The notes under the pieces were generated by a model. That model ran no database searches. It saw only the letters and a program-made list of their open reading frames with translations, and had not been told where the DNA came from. A program made the translations under genes and the position numbers. A stretch of DNA of 64,000 nt from Streptomyces echinatus. Lineage in GTDB: Bacteria > Actinomycetota > Actinomycetes > Streptomycetales > Streptomycetaceae. Shown piece by piece: positions 7,688 through 15,445 of the stretch (the stretch's first letter is position 1; each line of letters opens with the position of its first letter). The stretch lies in assembly GCF_014203595.1 (NCBI RefSeq), contig NZ_JACHJK010000009.1, positions 248,001 to 312,000 of the forward strand, given 5' to 3'.

Positions 7688-8517
7688 CGTTGGACCCTGA
7701 ACAGTTGGGGCAGCCGAAGCAAGAATTGGCCGCCCTGCTGAAAGAACTACGCAAGCGAGCCGGCCTCACTGGGGACCGGCTCGCTCGGCGTTGCAACATG
7801 TCCCAGTCGAAGATCAGTCGAATCGAGAACGGGAAAGTGCAACCGAGCCTGCTCGACCTGGAGAGAATCCTCCGGGCTGTCGTTGCTCCGCCCGAGGTCA
7901 TCGAGGAGGTCATTGCCCTCGCGAGGCTGGCCAATACCGAGTGGCAAGACCTGCGCTCGCTGCGCCGTAGAGGACTGGAAAAGAAGCAGACCGAACTTGC
8001 CGCGCTTGAATCCTCCTCTACCGAGTTCCGTTTCTTCCTGCTCTCGATGATTACTGGACTGCTCTCCACCCCCGAGTACATCCGGGCCAGCCTCGCCCAT
8101 TCCCCGGCCGATGTCACTAAGACGATCGCGAGGAAGCTGGAGCGGCAGGAGGTCCTTTACGACACGAAGAAGCGGTTCACCTTCATCCTCACCGAACAGG
8201 CCGTGAGGTGGCCACTCCTGCCCCCGGCCGCGATGGCGATGCAGATTGACCGGCTGGCCTCACTGACCCACCTACCGAATGTGAAGCTCGGTGTCATCCC
8301 AATCGCGGGATATAAGCCCATGGCTCCGATGGACACCTTCACTGTCTACGACAACACCCTGGCCACTGTGGAGAACACCACTGGTGTCGTGATCCTGAGA
8401 GATCCGCGCGACATCGAAATGCATTTGGAACTGTTCTCGACACTGGAGGGGTACGCACTGTTCGGGGCCGAAGCGCGAGCCTTGTTGACGGAGTGGGCTG
8501 CCGCCTGCCGTTCATGA
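7684..8517 (+). CDS. XRE-family regulator with DUF5753 domain
   Basis: The 277-residue DNA-binding protein has an N-terminal helix-turn-helix around residues 14-70 (RCNMSQSKISRIENGKVQP) and the C-terminal DUF5753 domain characteristic of actinobacterial regulators. I chose the GTG at 7684 because it overlaps the DUF6879 stop as GTGA and places the HTH at the usual distance; the frame to 7630 is inside the upstream gene. It probably regulates its own operon and may act as the antitoxin-like partner of the DUF6879 protein. Confidence 0.88.
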   Translation: MTLDPEQLGQPKQELAALLKELRKRAGLTGDRLARRCNMSQSKISRIENGKVQPSLLDLERILRAVVAPPEVIEEVIALARLANTEWQDLRSLRRRGLEKKQTELAALESSSTEFRFFLLSMITGLLSTPEYIRASLAHSPADVTKTIARKLERQEVLYDTKKRFTFILTEQAVRWPLLPPAAMAMQIDRLASLTHLPNVKLGVIPIAGYKPMAPMDTFTVYDNTLATVENTTGVVILRDPRDIEMHLELFSTLEGYALFGAEARALLTEWAAACRS

Positions 8518-8579
8518 TCTTTAGTCCATGACGGGAAAGAACTACACAGCCGCCGCTTTCTGGGCCAATGATTTCCCCC

Positions 8580-8681
8580 ATGACAGCGGCCGAGCGAAAC
8601 GAAGAGCGGGTGCGTTACGGCGTAGGTCGGGGGCTGGAGTACTGGCGGACGTTCGGCCCTGATGGTGGTGTGCGCTCGTGA
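8580..8681 (+). CDS. Possible 33-residue ORF in a chain of small ORFs
   Basis: The ATG at 8580 opens a 33-codon frame ending in a TGA that overlaps the next ORF's GTG (GTGA). The overlap is the main argument that it is translated. No family is recognised. Confidence 0.35.
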   Translation: MTAAERNEERVRYGVGRGLEYWRTFGPDGGVRS

Positions 8682-8884
8682 CGGGGCGCATGACTCTGCG
8701 GGTGTCGTACGACGGCGGCCGGACGTACGGCCCGGTGCGTGAGGTGCAGGTGGAGCCGCGCAATGCGGTGATCCTGGGTTCGCCGACCAAGTACCCGCCG
8801 TGCGGGTGCCCTCGGTGCACGGGCCGCAGTTCGTTGCCTGCCAGCGCTCTCCGCCCCGTGGCGGCGGAGCCGAAGGTGACGTGA
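8678..8884 (+). CDS. Small hypothetical protein with a CGCPRC motif
   Basis: This 68-residue frame starts at a GTG that overlaps the preceding stop and ends one base into the next ATG (TGATG). It contains CGCPRC, a possible metal-binding knuckle. No homologue is recognised. The tight overlaps on both sides favour real translation. Confidence 0.45.
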   Translation: MTGRMTLRVSYDGGRTYGPVREVQVEPRNAVILGSPTKYPPCGCPRCTGRSSLPASALRPVAAEPKVT

Positions 8885-8997
8885 TGCGTCGCTTGGGCCA
8901 CTGGGTACTGCGCCACTTTGGCCGGTACGCGGGGCCGCTCTACCCGGCCGCGATCCTCGGCGGCTGTGCCCTGGTTCTCGCCGTGGCTCTTTGGTAA
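8884..8997 (+). CDS. 37-residue single-pass membrane peptide
   Basis: The ATG at 8884 overlaps the upstream stop. The peptide has a basic N-terminus (MRRLGHWVLRHFGRY) and a hydrophobic segment (LYPAAILGGCALVLAVALW), so it would be a tiny membrane protein with the N-terminus inside. It resembles toxin-like or Spd-like membrane peptides of actinobacterial elements only in general character. Confidence 0.45.
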   Translation: MRRLGHWVLRHFGRYAGPLYPAAILGGCALVLAVALW

Positions 8998-9023
8998 CCG
9001 CATTGGCCGCTGTCCCTGATGCT

Positions 9024-9045
9024 TCCCGCCGGATTCCCGGTGGGA
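9024..9045 (+). terminator. GC-rich hairpin before the peptide cassette
   Basis: TCCCGCCGG and CCGGTGGGA form a 9-bp stem (one G-U pair) with a 4-base loop. It lies between the small-ORF chain and the 45-residue peptide gene and could separate the two transcription units. No U-tract follows. Confidence 0.4.
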
Positions 9046-9069
9046 GTTCCCGAGAAGAGAGGTAGTCCG

Positions 9070-9207
9070 ATGGTGGAAGAGAACACCACTTCGGTGGCCC
9101 CCGAGGGGGGTGGCCTGCTCGTCGCGAAGCGGAAGATCGTGGCCGCACGCACCCGTGCCGAGCAGGAGTCTGACGTCAGCAGTGGCCGTTCCGACGGCAA
9201 CGACTGA
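9070..9207 (+). CDS. 45-residue peptide, candidate substrate of the adjacent modifying enzymes
   Basis: The ATG at 9070 is preceded by AGAGAGG. The peptide has an acidic/neutral N-terminal part with a triple Gly (APEGGG), a basic middle (VAKRKIVAARTR) and an acidic/Ser tail. There is no signal peptide, membrane segment or known domain. It ends 14 bases before the JmjC gene, in an operon whose other products are an oxygenase, a reductase and a kinase-fold enzyme. That layout is typical of a RiPP precursor and its enzymes, but the precursor role is inference. A GGG-type leader boundary would leave a Lys/Arg-rich core. Confidence 0.6.
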   Translation: MVEENTTSVAPEGGGLLVAKRKIVAARTRAEQESDVSSGRSDGND

Positions 9208-9221
9208 CGGGAGCGCCCACG

Positions 9222-10409
9222 GTGCTTGATGCAGCCTCGTGGGCGGGGCGTCTGGGCGGGGACACGTTCCTCGCCCAGACGTACCACCGCTCCTACGCGC
9301 ACTTCCCCGGAGCCGCCGACACGGCGGGCCTGTTCTCCTGGGACGACCTGAACCGGATCATTGCCACGCAGCGGCTGGAGCCGCCCCGGCTGCGCCTGTC
9401 GGTCGACGGGGAGATGGTCCCGCTCCACCGCTACGCGATCCCGACCACGAACCGCCGAGCGGTCACCTGGTCCCGTATCCAGCCGTCCGACTTCCACGCT
9501 CAGCTCAGAGACGGGGCGTCGCTGGTGCTCGGTGCGGTGGAGAAGATCCACCCCGCTGTGGAGGCGGCTGCTGAGGGGCTGGAACGCTTCCTGGGAACTT
9601 CCGTGCAGGCCAACGTGTACGCCTCGTGGACCGAGCGGGAGGGCTTCGGCCGGCACTGGGATGACCACGATGTGGTGGTGGTCCAACTGCACGGCTCGAA
9701 GCGGTGGCGCCTGTGGGGGATGACCCGTGAGGCGCCCACCTTCCGGGACGTGGAGTCGCCGGAGGAGCCGGAGGGCGACCCGATGGCGGACCTGGTTCTG
9801 TCCCCGGGTGACGTGCTCTACCTGCCGCGCGGTTGGTGGCACGCGGTCACCGCTGACCAGGGGACGGAATCCCTTCACCTGACGTTCGGCATGGTCCCGC
9901 ACACGGGGGCTGACCTGATGCTGTGGGTCGTCGATCAGCTCCGGGCGTCCCTCGGGCTGTGCAGGGACATCCCGCGCTTCGGCTCGCTGGCGGAACAGTC
10001 GGACTTCATCGACGCCGTGCGCCGTGAGGTGGCCGACATGATGGCGGACCCCCGCCTCGTGGAGCGGTGGGCGGAGTCGATCGACACGACGGACCTGGGC
10101 CACGCGATTCCGTCCCTACCCTACGTGGGCGGACTCCCCGCCCAGCGGGACATCACGGTCAAGCTCACCACTCCGAGGGGCCGCCTGACGGCGGACCGCG
10201 AACAGGGCACAGTCACCTTCTCGGCGGCCGGTACCGCGTGGGACTTCGCCGAGTCCGCCGCTCCCGCGCTGGGCACGCTGCTGACCAACCAGCCGACCAC
10301 GCTGGGCGAACTCGCCGACTCCACCGGGCTGGAGGTCAAGGAGGTGGCCGAACTGGTCTCCGTCCTCATCGACGGCCACGCCGTTGCAGTCGTGGGGACG
10401 GCGCTGTGA
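9222..10409 (+). CDS. JmjC/cupin-fold 2-oxoglutarate oxygenase with C-terminal helical domain
   Basis: The 395-residue protein carries the iron triad of ribosomal-oxygenase-like JmjC hydroxylases: H145-x-D147 (GRHWDDHD) and H207 (LPRGWWHAV), with K160 in LHGSKRW placed to bind 2-oxoglutarate. These enzymes (YcfD, NO66/MINA, ROXA) hydroxylate protein side chains such as Arg or His. After residue 300 a separate roughly 95-residue domain contains a helix-turn-helix-like stretch (TLGELADSTGLEVKEVAELV), comparable to the winged helix of YcfD or to a RiPP recognition element. The GTG start at 9222 has GGGAG 8 bases upstream. The likely substrate is the 45-residue peptide encoded 14 bases earlier. 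Confidence 0.85.
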   Translation: MLDAASWAGRLGGDTFLAQTYHRSYAHFPGAADTAGLFSWDDLNRIIATQRLEPPRLRLSVDGEMVPLHRYAIPTTNRRAVTWSRIQPSDFHAQLRDGASLVLGAVEKIHPAVEAAAEGLERFLGTSVQANVYASWTEREGFGRHWDDHDVVVVQLHGSKRWRLWGMTREAPTFRDVESPEEPEGDPMADLVLSPGDVLYLPRGWWHAVTADQGTESLHLTFGMVPHTGADLMLWVVDQLRASLGLCRDIPRFGSLAEQSDFIDAVRREVADMMADPRLVERWAESIDTTDLGHAIPSLPYVGGLPAQRDITVKLTTPRGRLTADREQGTVTFSAAGTAWDFAESAAPALGTLLTNQPTTLGELADSTGLEVKEVAELVSVLIDGHAVAVVGTAL

Positions 10410-11311
10410 CCGCCGCGCTCTGCCTGGGGACATACCGCGTGCGTGCCGTCAGTCAGGCGGCACGCACCGCCCTGGCCGCCGGTAGCCCCTGGGTGGACAC
10501 GGCACCCCACTACGCCCACGGTCGGGCGCAGGAGGAACTGCGCCCGGTTCTCGGGGAGTACCCGACCGTGCGGGTAGCCACGAAGACGGGGTTCTTCACG
10601 GAGGAACAAGGCCGCACCGCCCTGGCTGAGGGCGTGCTCACCCGGGGAGAGGCGGCCGGTAGGCACAGCCTTGAGCGGGGCTTCGTCCGCTGGCAGACGG
10701 AGCGGTCGTTGGCCGCGCTCGGGCGCGTGGACCTGGTGTTCGTGCACAACCCCGAGCACCACGGGCACGGCCTTGACCGTGCCGTTCTGCACGGGCGTGT
10801 ACGGGAAGCCTTCACGGCGCTGGAAGAGTTCAGCCATGCGGGCAGGATCGGCGGGTACGGCGTCGCCACCTGGTCGGGCCTGACCTCCGGAGCGCTCAGC
10901 GTGCCCGACTTGCTCACGCTCGCCCGGCAGGCGGCCGGTTCCGCCGAGCACCACTTCACGGCCTTGCAGATGCCCGTCAGCCTGATCATGGATGCCCCGA
11001 TCACACAGGCCCTGAACGGCGGCGGACCACTGGTACAAGCGAAGGACGCGGGGCTGATCACCTTCGGCTCCGCTCCCCTGCACGGCGGCGAACTCCTCGA
11101 CGCCATGACATCCGCACTGGTGAACCTCATCCGCCCCGGCCTGTCAGCCGCAGCCGCTGCCCTGCTGGCCGCCGGCTCGTGCCCCGGCCTCGATGCCGTC
11201 CTCACCTCCGCGAGCACCCGCGAGCACTGGGACGATGTGGCCAAGGCTCTGGCTGCGCCGCTGACGGCCCAGGAACTCAGGAGGGTGACGGATGAACTCG
11301 CCGGTGAATGA
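10406..11311 (+). CDS. Aldo/keto reductase family protein
   Basis: The 301-residue (beta/alpha)8 protein shows the family tetrad in order: DTAPHY near residue 25, ATKTGF near 50 and FVHNPEHH near 113. The GTG start overlaps the JmjC stop as GTGA, implying coupled translation. The family reduces carbonyls with NADPH. In this operon it might act on a carbonyl generated on the peptide or on a small molecule added to it, which is not shown by the sequence. It is shorter and quite different from the housekeeping aldo/keto reductase at 27425-28261. Confidence 0.82.
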   Translation: MTAALCLGTYRVRAVSQAARTALAAGSPWVDTAPHYAHGRAQEELRPVLGEYPTVRVATKTGFFTEEQGRTALAEGVLTRGEAAGRHSLERGFVRWQTERSLAALGRVDLVFVHNPEHHGHGLDRAVLHGRVREAFTALEEFSHAGRIGGYGVATWSGLTSGALSVPDLLTLARQAAGSAEHHFTALQMPVSLIMDAPITQALNGGGPLVQAKDAGLITFGSAPLHGGELLDAMTSALVNLIRPGLSAAAAALLAAGSCPGLDAVLTSASTREHWDDVAKALAAPLTAQELRRVTDELAGE

Positions 11312-12146
11312 GGAGGTGCAGGCCCTGATGGAGGCCGCCCACGACCGGGCGGCCAAGGCACTGGGCCTCACCTGCACGGGGCCGCTGGCGTGGGGCTTCC
11401 TCGGTGTCACTCTCGGACGCCGAGCGGGGGACCGGTGGCTACGGGTGAGCCGGACGGCGAAGAGGCACGCGGGCAGGAAGGCAGGGGAAGGCATCGTCGG
11501 TGCCTCGGAACTGGTGCCTGACGGCGTGCCCCGCCCCCACCTGTACGCGGTGCATGACTGGACTGACGGCGAGTGGGCCTTCGAGTCGGAAGTCCTGGAC
11601 TACCTCACGCAACCCATCGTGTCCCCCGACCGGGCCGACATCGACCACGACCCGGGGTTGCCTGACGAGTGGTGGGCGGACCTTCGCCAAGCCCTTGCCC
11701 TCCTCGCTGAAGCGGAGGGAGTGAAGGCAACCGTGCGGGACGGGTGGATCGAACGAGCCTTCCCCCAGTTCCTCGGCATCCCTGCCCCCGCCAAGGTGGA
11801 GCGGGTGACCGGTCACGGTGACCTTCACTGGGGCAATCTCACCGCCGCGCCCCTGTGCCTGCTGGACTGGGAGCGGTGGGGACGGGTGCCCTTCGGCTAT
11901 GACGCGGGACTCCTCCACGCCAACAGCCTGCTTGTTCCCGACGTAGCCGCCCGCATTCGCAAGGAGTTCGCGCCGATCCTCGACACCCCCGCCGGCCGAA
12001 TCGGGGAACTCGCGGCCCTGGCCGAGATGCTGCAAGCCGTAGCCCGTGGCTGGTATCCCGACCTTGCGCCCCGCCTTGTCGCCCGCGCGGAGACGCTCAC
12101 TGGAGTTCGCCCGCCCGTCCCTGTGCACTCGGAGGTGAGCGCCTGA
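11292..12146 (+). CDS. Aminoglycoside-phosphotransferase-fold kinase
   Basis: The 284-residue protein has the APH/choline-kinase catalytic loop HGDLHWGN at 175-182 (Asp base, Asn metal ligand) and the following metal-binding LDW at 191-193. The N-terminal nucleotide-binding lobe is weakly conserved. The ATG at 11292 overlaps the reductase gene by 20 bases. Proteins of this fold phosphorylate small hydroxylated molecules, and in class V lanthipeptide pathways related proteins take part in peptide dehydration. Its partnership with a hydroxylase and a small peptide suggests phosphorylation of a hydroxyl on the peptide, but antibiotic or metabolite phosphorylation cannot be excluded. Confidence 0.78.
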   Translation: MNSPVNEEVQALMEAAHDRAAKALGLTCTGPLAWGFLGVTLGRRAGDRWLRVSRTAKRHAGRKAGEGIVGASELVPDGVPRPHLYAVHDWTDGEWAFESEVLDYLTQPIVSPDRADIDHDPGLPDEWWADLRQALALLAEAEGVKATVRDGWIERAFPQFLGIPAPAKVERVTGHGDLHWGNLTAAPLCLLDWERWGRVPFGYDAGLLHANSLLVPDVAARIRKEFAPILDTPAGRIGELAALAEMLQAVARGWYPDLAPRLVARAETLTGVRPPVPVHSEVSA

Positions 12147-12878
12147 CTGCGCCCCTGTGCGCCTGTCTCAGGCGCTCTCACCGATGTGCCGGTACAAGGA
12201 GGTATGGGAGCCGTGCGGCAACCGGGCGTGCGACGACGGGCGGACCCACCACTGTCTTCGGGACGCCCCGCTGTGGACCGCCTACGCGGCCACCTCATGC
12301 CGCCGCAGTGAAGTGCTGGGGTGGAAGTGGTCGTTCATCCACTGGGATGAGTGCGCCATCGAACTGGCCTGGGTCGTGGTCGAAGAGGGCAACACCTACC
12401 GGCTGCGGAAGCCCACCAAGGACGGCGACGACAACGCGATCATCTACGTAGACCAAGCCCTGATGAACGTCCTGAAGTGGCAGAAGGAACGCCAGGACGC
12501 GGAGCGGGAACGCCTCGGGGATCTCTGGGTGGACCATGACCTTGTGTCCGCCCGCGACGGCTTCAAGCTGTACCGGGGTGAGGCGGGCGGACCACAGGAC
12601 CCCGAGAAGGTGTCGGCCCGCTGGCGGACGGCACGCAACCGTCTGCACCTGCCGGAGAACTTCCGGCTGCACGACTGGCGGGCATCGAAGATCACGAACG
12701 ATCTCGACAACCACGAGAACCCGGTAGAGGTCTCGGCCAACGCCCGGCACCACTCGCCGGGCTACACCATGGCGCGGTACGGCAGGCGTCGCGCCGAGGG
12801 GGCGAAGAAGCTGGCCGCTTCCAGCGCTGCCCGTATCGGCCTGTCATCCCTGGCTCTGACCAGGAAGTTCGCTCGGCT

Positions 12879-12898
12879 GTTGGTCACGTGGTTGGTCA
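12879..12898. repeat. Paired GTTGGTCA repeats near attR
   Basis: Two direct copies (12879-12886 and 12891-12898) separated by CGTG lie about 50 bases inside attR and within the 3' end of the integrase frame. They match the copies near attL. Confidence 0.5.
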
Positions 12899-12922
12899 CG
12901 CCACAGCCGGAGAAACAGAAAA

Positions 12923-12941
12923 ACCCCAGATCAACTGGGGT
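12923..12941 (-). terminator. tRNA-Leu terminator carried by the element
   Basis: ACCCCAG and CTGGGGT form a 7-bp stem with a 5-base loop. The AAAAA on its left becomes a U-tract in the minus-strand tRNA transcript, six bases beyond the tRNA 3' end. Confidence 0.7.
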
Positions 12942-12946
12942 CTCTA

Positions 12947-12971
12947 CTGGTGTCCGAGGGGGGACTTGAAC
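12947..12971. repeat. attR, 25-bp direct repeat within tRNA-Leu
   Basis: It covers the encoded CCA, the 3' acceptor strand and most of the T arm of tRNA-Leu, and is identical to 6584-6608. Confidence 0.85.
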
Positions 12972-13035
12972 CCCCACGCCCGATAAAGGGCACTAGCACC
13001 TCAAGCTAGCGCGTCTGCCATTCCGCCACCCGGAC
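12948..13035 (-). tRNA. tRNA-Leu (anticodon GAG)
   Basis: The 88-base type II tRNA includes the encoded CCA. The acceptor strands GTCCGGG and CTCGGAC pair throughout with one G-T. The anticodon stem CTAGC/GCTAG encloses TTGAGGT, giving GAG. A long variable arm follows (TGCCCTTTATCGGGCGT), and the T stem is GGGGG/CCCCC around TTCAAGT. Its 3' end is the integration site of the neighbouring element, which restores the gene. Confidence 0.95.
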
Positions 13036-13242
13036 CAGGTGTCTGTCGCCCGACCGGGTGTTCCCCGCGGCGACATGGACAACAATACCAAGGTTTCGGA
13101 GTGCGTTTCACCTGCGTATCCGCCCCGTGGGTGGCGCCCGGGGCCGGACCGGCCGCCACGCCGCCCCCGGCCCACGGACCGCGAGATTCCGTGCACCTGG
13201 CGTAAGGGGGACCGCTTCGCTCCGGTGTCCGGCGAACGCCGC

Positions 13243-13920
13243 TCAGGCCGCGCCGCGCCCGTGGCGGGACCGCCGGGTGTGCTCGGTGTGCTCACGCATC
13301 AGCCCGGTGGCGCGCCGCTCGTCACGGGCGGCGATCGCGGTGATCAGCTCTCGGTGTTCGATCCAGGACTGACGGCCGCGCCGGCGGGCCACCGGGGTGC
13401 AGCACCAGCGCGCGCGGCGGTCGACCTGGGCCGCGAGCCGGGCGAGAACCGTGTTGCCGGCCATTTCCGCCACCTTGGCGTGGAAGGCCGCGTCGAGGGC
13501 GACCGCGCGTTCCACGTCCTCGGCCGCGACCGCCTTCTCACCCTCGGCGCACAGCTCCTCCAGGACGGCGATGCCGGCGCTGTCGGCGTGGGCGGCGGCC
13601 AGCCGGGCCGCCTCGGCCTCCAGCAGGGTGCGGACCGAGAGCAGCTGGTCGGCCTCCGTCTCGGTCGGCTCGTGCACGAACGCGCCCTGGGCGGGCCGCA
13701 GATCGACCCAGCCCTCGGTGTTGAGCCGCTGCAGTGCCTCGCGCACGGGCTGCCGGGAGACCCCGAGGTGCCCGGCGAGTTCGCTCTCGACGAGGTGCTG
13801 ACCGGGCCGCAGGGCGCGGGTGGTGATGAGTTCCAGCAGCGCCTCGTACACACGCTCGCGCAGCGGCCCGGGCCGTTCCAGTCCGGGCACGGCCCCCCGC
13901 GGCAGTCCGGTCGGCAGCAT
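13243..13920 (-). CDS. GntR-family (FCD/FadR-type) transcriptional regulator
   Basis: The 225-residue protein has an N-terminal winged helix (residues 15-85; LGVSRQPVREALQRLNTEGWV) and a C-terminal FCD effector domain with the usual metal ligands in LDAAFHAKV and the later His in IEHRELI and MREHTEH. The start is the ATG at 13920, with GGAGGG 6 bases upstream. It lies 183 bases downstream of the ketosynthase gene on the same strand. The ligand, probably a carboxylate, is unknown. Confidence 0.9.
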   Translation of the reverse strand: MLPTGLPRGAVPGLERPGPLRERVYEALLELITTRALRPGQHLVESELAGHLGVSRQPVREALQRLNTEGWVDLRPAQGAFVHEPTETEADQLLSVRTLLEAEAARLAAAHADSAGIAVLEELCAEGEKAVAAEDVERAVALDAAFHAKVAEMAGNTVLARLAAQVDRRARWCCTPVARRRGRQSWIEHRELITAIAARDERRATGLMREHTEHTRRSRHGRGAA

Positions 13921-14103
13921 CGCGGTCCCTCCTGGGCGGGTCCGCACGCGTGGCCGCCGGACGCCCGGTGTCGATGTCCTTCGTCTCCCACGGTGCACGG
14001 GATCCGGGGCGGGGGTGCGCGGAAGCCCGGAAATCGGGCGGCAGGCCGCGGTCGAGCGCCCGGCGGCGGCCCGGCGGCGTACGGCCGGGCGTCCCTGGGC
14101 GCT

Positions 14104-15051
14104 TCAGGGGCAGCGCACGACCTGCCCGGCGTACGACAGGTTGCCGCCGAACCCGAACAGCAGCACCGGATCGCCGGTGCTGAGCGCTCCCTTTTCGACC
14201 AGCTTGGAGAAGGCGAGCGGGACGCTGGCGGCCGAGGTGTTGCCGGACTCCGCGACATCGCGGGCGATCACCGCGTTGACGGCGCCGAGCTTCTCGGCCA
14301 GCGGCTCGATGATCCGCAGGTTGGCCTGGTGCAGGACGACCCCGGCGAGGTCCTCGGGCGCCACCCCGGCCTTCTCGCAGACCCGGCGGGCGATGGCCGG
14401 CAGCCGGGTGGTGGCCCAGCGGTACACGCTCTGCCCCTCCTGCGCGAACCGAGGCGGGGTGCCCTCGATCCGTACCGCGTGCCCCATCTCCGGCACCGAT
14501 CCCCACAGCACCGGCCCGATGCCCGGGTCCTCCCGCGGGCCGCACGACTCGACCACGGCGGCCCCGGCCCCGTCGCCGACGAGGACGCACGTGGTGCGGT
14601 CGCTCCAGTCGGTGACGTCGGACATCTTGTCGGCGCCGATGACCAGGGCCCGGGTGGCCGCGCCGGCCCGGAGGGTGTGGTCGGCCGTCGCCAGGGCGTG
14701 GGTGAACCCGGCGCAGACGACGTTGACGTCCATCGCGGCGGGCTGCGGGATGCCGAGCCGGGCCGCGACCCGGGCGGCGGTGTTCGGGGAGCGGTCGATG
14801 GCGGTGGAGGTGGCGACGAGGACCAGGTCGATGTCACCGGGGGTGAGGCCGGCCGAGGCGAGGGCCTTGGCGGCCGCGTGCGCGGCCAGCTCGTCCACGG
14901 GCTCGTCGGGGCCGGCGATGTGCCGGGTCAGGATGCCCACCCGGCTGCGGATCCACTCGTCACTGGTGTCGACCATGTCCGCCAGCTCGTCGTTGGTGAG
15001 CACCTGGGCGGGCTGGTAGTGACCGATGGCGGCGATGCGCGTGCCGTTCAT
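14104..15051 (-). CDS. 3-oxoacyl-ACP synthase III-like ketosynthase
   Basis: The 315-residue thiolase-fold enzyme has the FabH triad C113 (DVNVVCAGFTHAL), H241 (LHQANLRII) and N271 (SGNTSAAS). It should condense an acyl-CoA with malonyl-ACP or transfer an acyl group. It is not in the usual fabD-fabH-acpP-fabF cluster, so it is probably a specialised or secondary-metabolism paralogue rather than the essential FabH. The ATG at 15051 has GAGGGG upstream. Confidence 0.9.
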   Translation of the reverse strand: MNGTRIAAIGHYQPAQVLTNDELADMVDTSDEWIRSRVGILTRHIAGPDEPVDELAAHAAAKALASAGLTPGDIDLVLVATSTAIDRSPNTAARVAARLGIPQPAAMDVNVVCAGFTHALATADHTLRAGAATRALVIGADKMSDVTDWSDRTTCVLVGDGAGAAVVESCGPREDPGIGPVLWGSVPEMGHAVRIEGTPPRFAQEGQSVYRWATTRLPAIARRVCEKAGVAPEDLAGVVLHQANLRIIEPLAEKLGAVNAVIARDVAESGNTSAASVPLAFSKLVEKGALSTGDPVLLFGFGGNLSYAGQVVRCP

Positions 15052-15324
15052 GCGGGGGGTCCCCTCGTTGCCGTGCGTAGCGGGTCCTCAGTCTGGTCAG
15101 TGACCGACGGGTACGGCGGCAGGTGATGCCACAGGAATCGCGCGCCGGGTTTGTCGGCTCCTGTCAGACCCTCGGACGTCCGCGTATCCGCACCTCGACG
15201 TCCGCCGGGGCCGGAGTGGGGCCGTGCCCCGCCCCGTCCCCGTACCCGCCGCCGGACCGCGGCTCGGGCGGCCGGGCCCCGGCCCCGCTCCCACCGTGGG
15301 GTGGGCTGCGGCCGCGCGCTCCAT

Positions 15325-15438
15325 GTGCAGGACAATGAGAGCGTGTGGGTCACCTCGCCGCACGACGACCCGGTGATCCACGGCGACTTCCGCATCAAGG
15401 GCCGTTTCGGCTGCCAGCACGTAGAGAACCGGGGCTGA
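15325..15438 (+). CDS. Possible small protein upstream of fdhD
   Basis: A 37-codon frame (GTG at 15325, alternative GTG at 15343) ends 7 bases before fdhD and encodes a non-repetitive peptide ending GRFGCQHVENRG. Position and composition are compatible with a real small gene, but no family is recognised. The remaining sequence from 15052 to 15324 shows nothing I can support. Confidence 0.35.
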   Translation: MQDNESVWVTSPHDDPVIHGDFRIKGRFGCQHVENRG

Positions 15439-15445
15439 TCAGAAC

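Larger units (their letters stand above)
12184..12969 (+). pseudogene. Tyrosine integrase reduced to its catalytic domain
   Basis: The frame retains the full catalytic set of tyrosine recombinases: Arg in SCRRSEVLGW, HDWR (H and R of box II), the His of ARHHSPG and the Tyr of MARYGR. The arm-binding and core-binding domains that precede box I in full-length 370-450-residue integrases are missing; upstream is the kinase gene and a Cys-rich stretch (EPCGNRACDDGRTHHC) unlike an integrase. The frame runs through the GTTGGTCA repeats into the tRNA region, as is common for integrases adjacent to att. A GTG at 12157 would add nine residues. It is most likely non-functional. Confidence 0.75.
6584..12971. 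mobile_element. Integrative element in tRNA-Leu(GAG), probably immobile
   Basis: A 6.4-kb segment lies between 25-bp direct repeats at 6584-6608 and 12947-12971, the second being the 3' end of a complete tRNA-Leu gene. This is the usual architecture of tRNA-targeted integrative elements and prophages. The only recombination gene is a tyrosine integrase reduced to its catalytic domain, next to the att site. No excisionase, rep, tra/FtsK or phage structural genes are visible, so it is either a remnant or a satellite mobilised in trans. The cargo is a DUF6879/XRE pair, tiny ORFs and a peptide/JmjC/aldo-keto reductase/phosphotransferase cassette. The 7.2-8.5 kb part is less GC-rich than the flanks. 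Confidence 0.85.

Noticed and set aside
8528-8662. 44-codon ORF starting MTGKNYTAAAFW
   Set aside because: It contains TTA, AGA and AGG codons, lacks a ribosome binding site and overlaps the small ORF at 8580 in another frame without coupling.
13039-15126. Long plus-strand frame of 695 codons
   Set aside because: It is antisense to the GntR and FabH-like genes, which have clear family motifs; the translation is low-complexity Gly/Arg.
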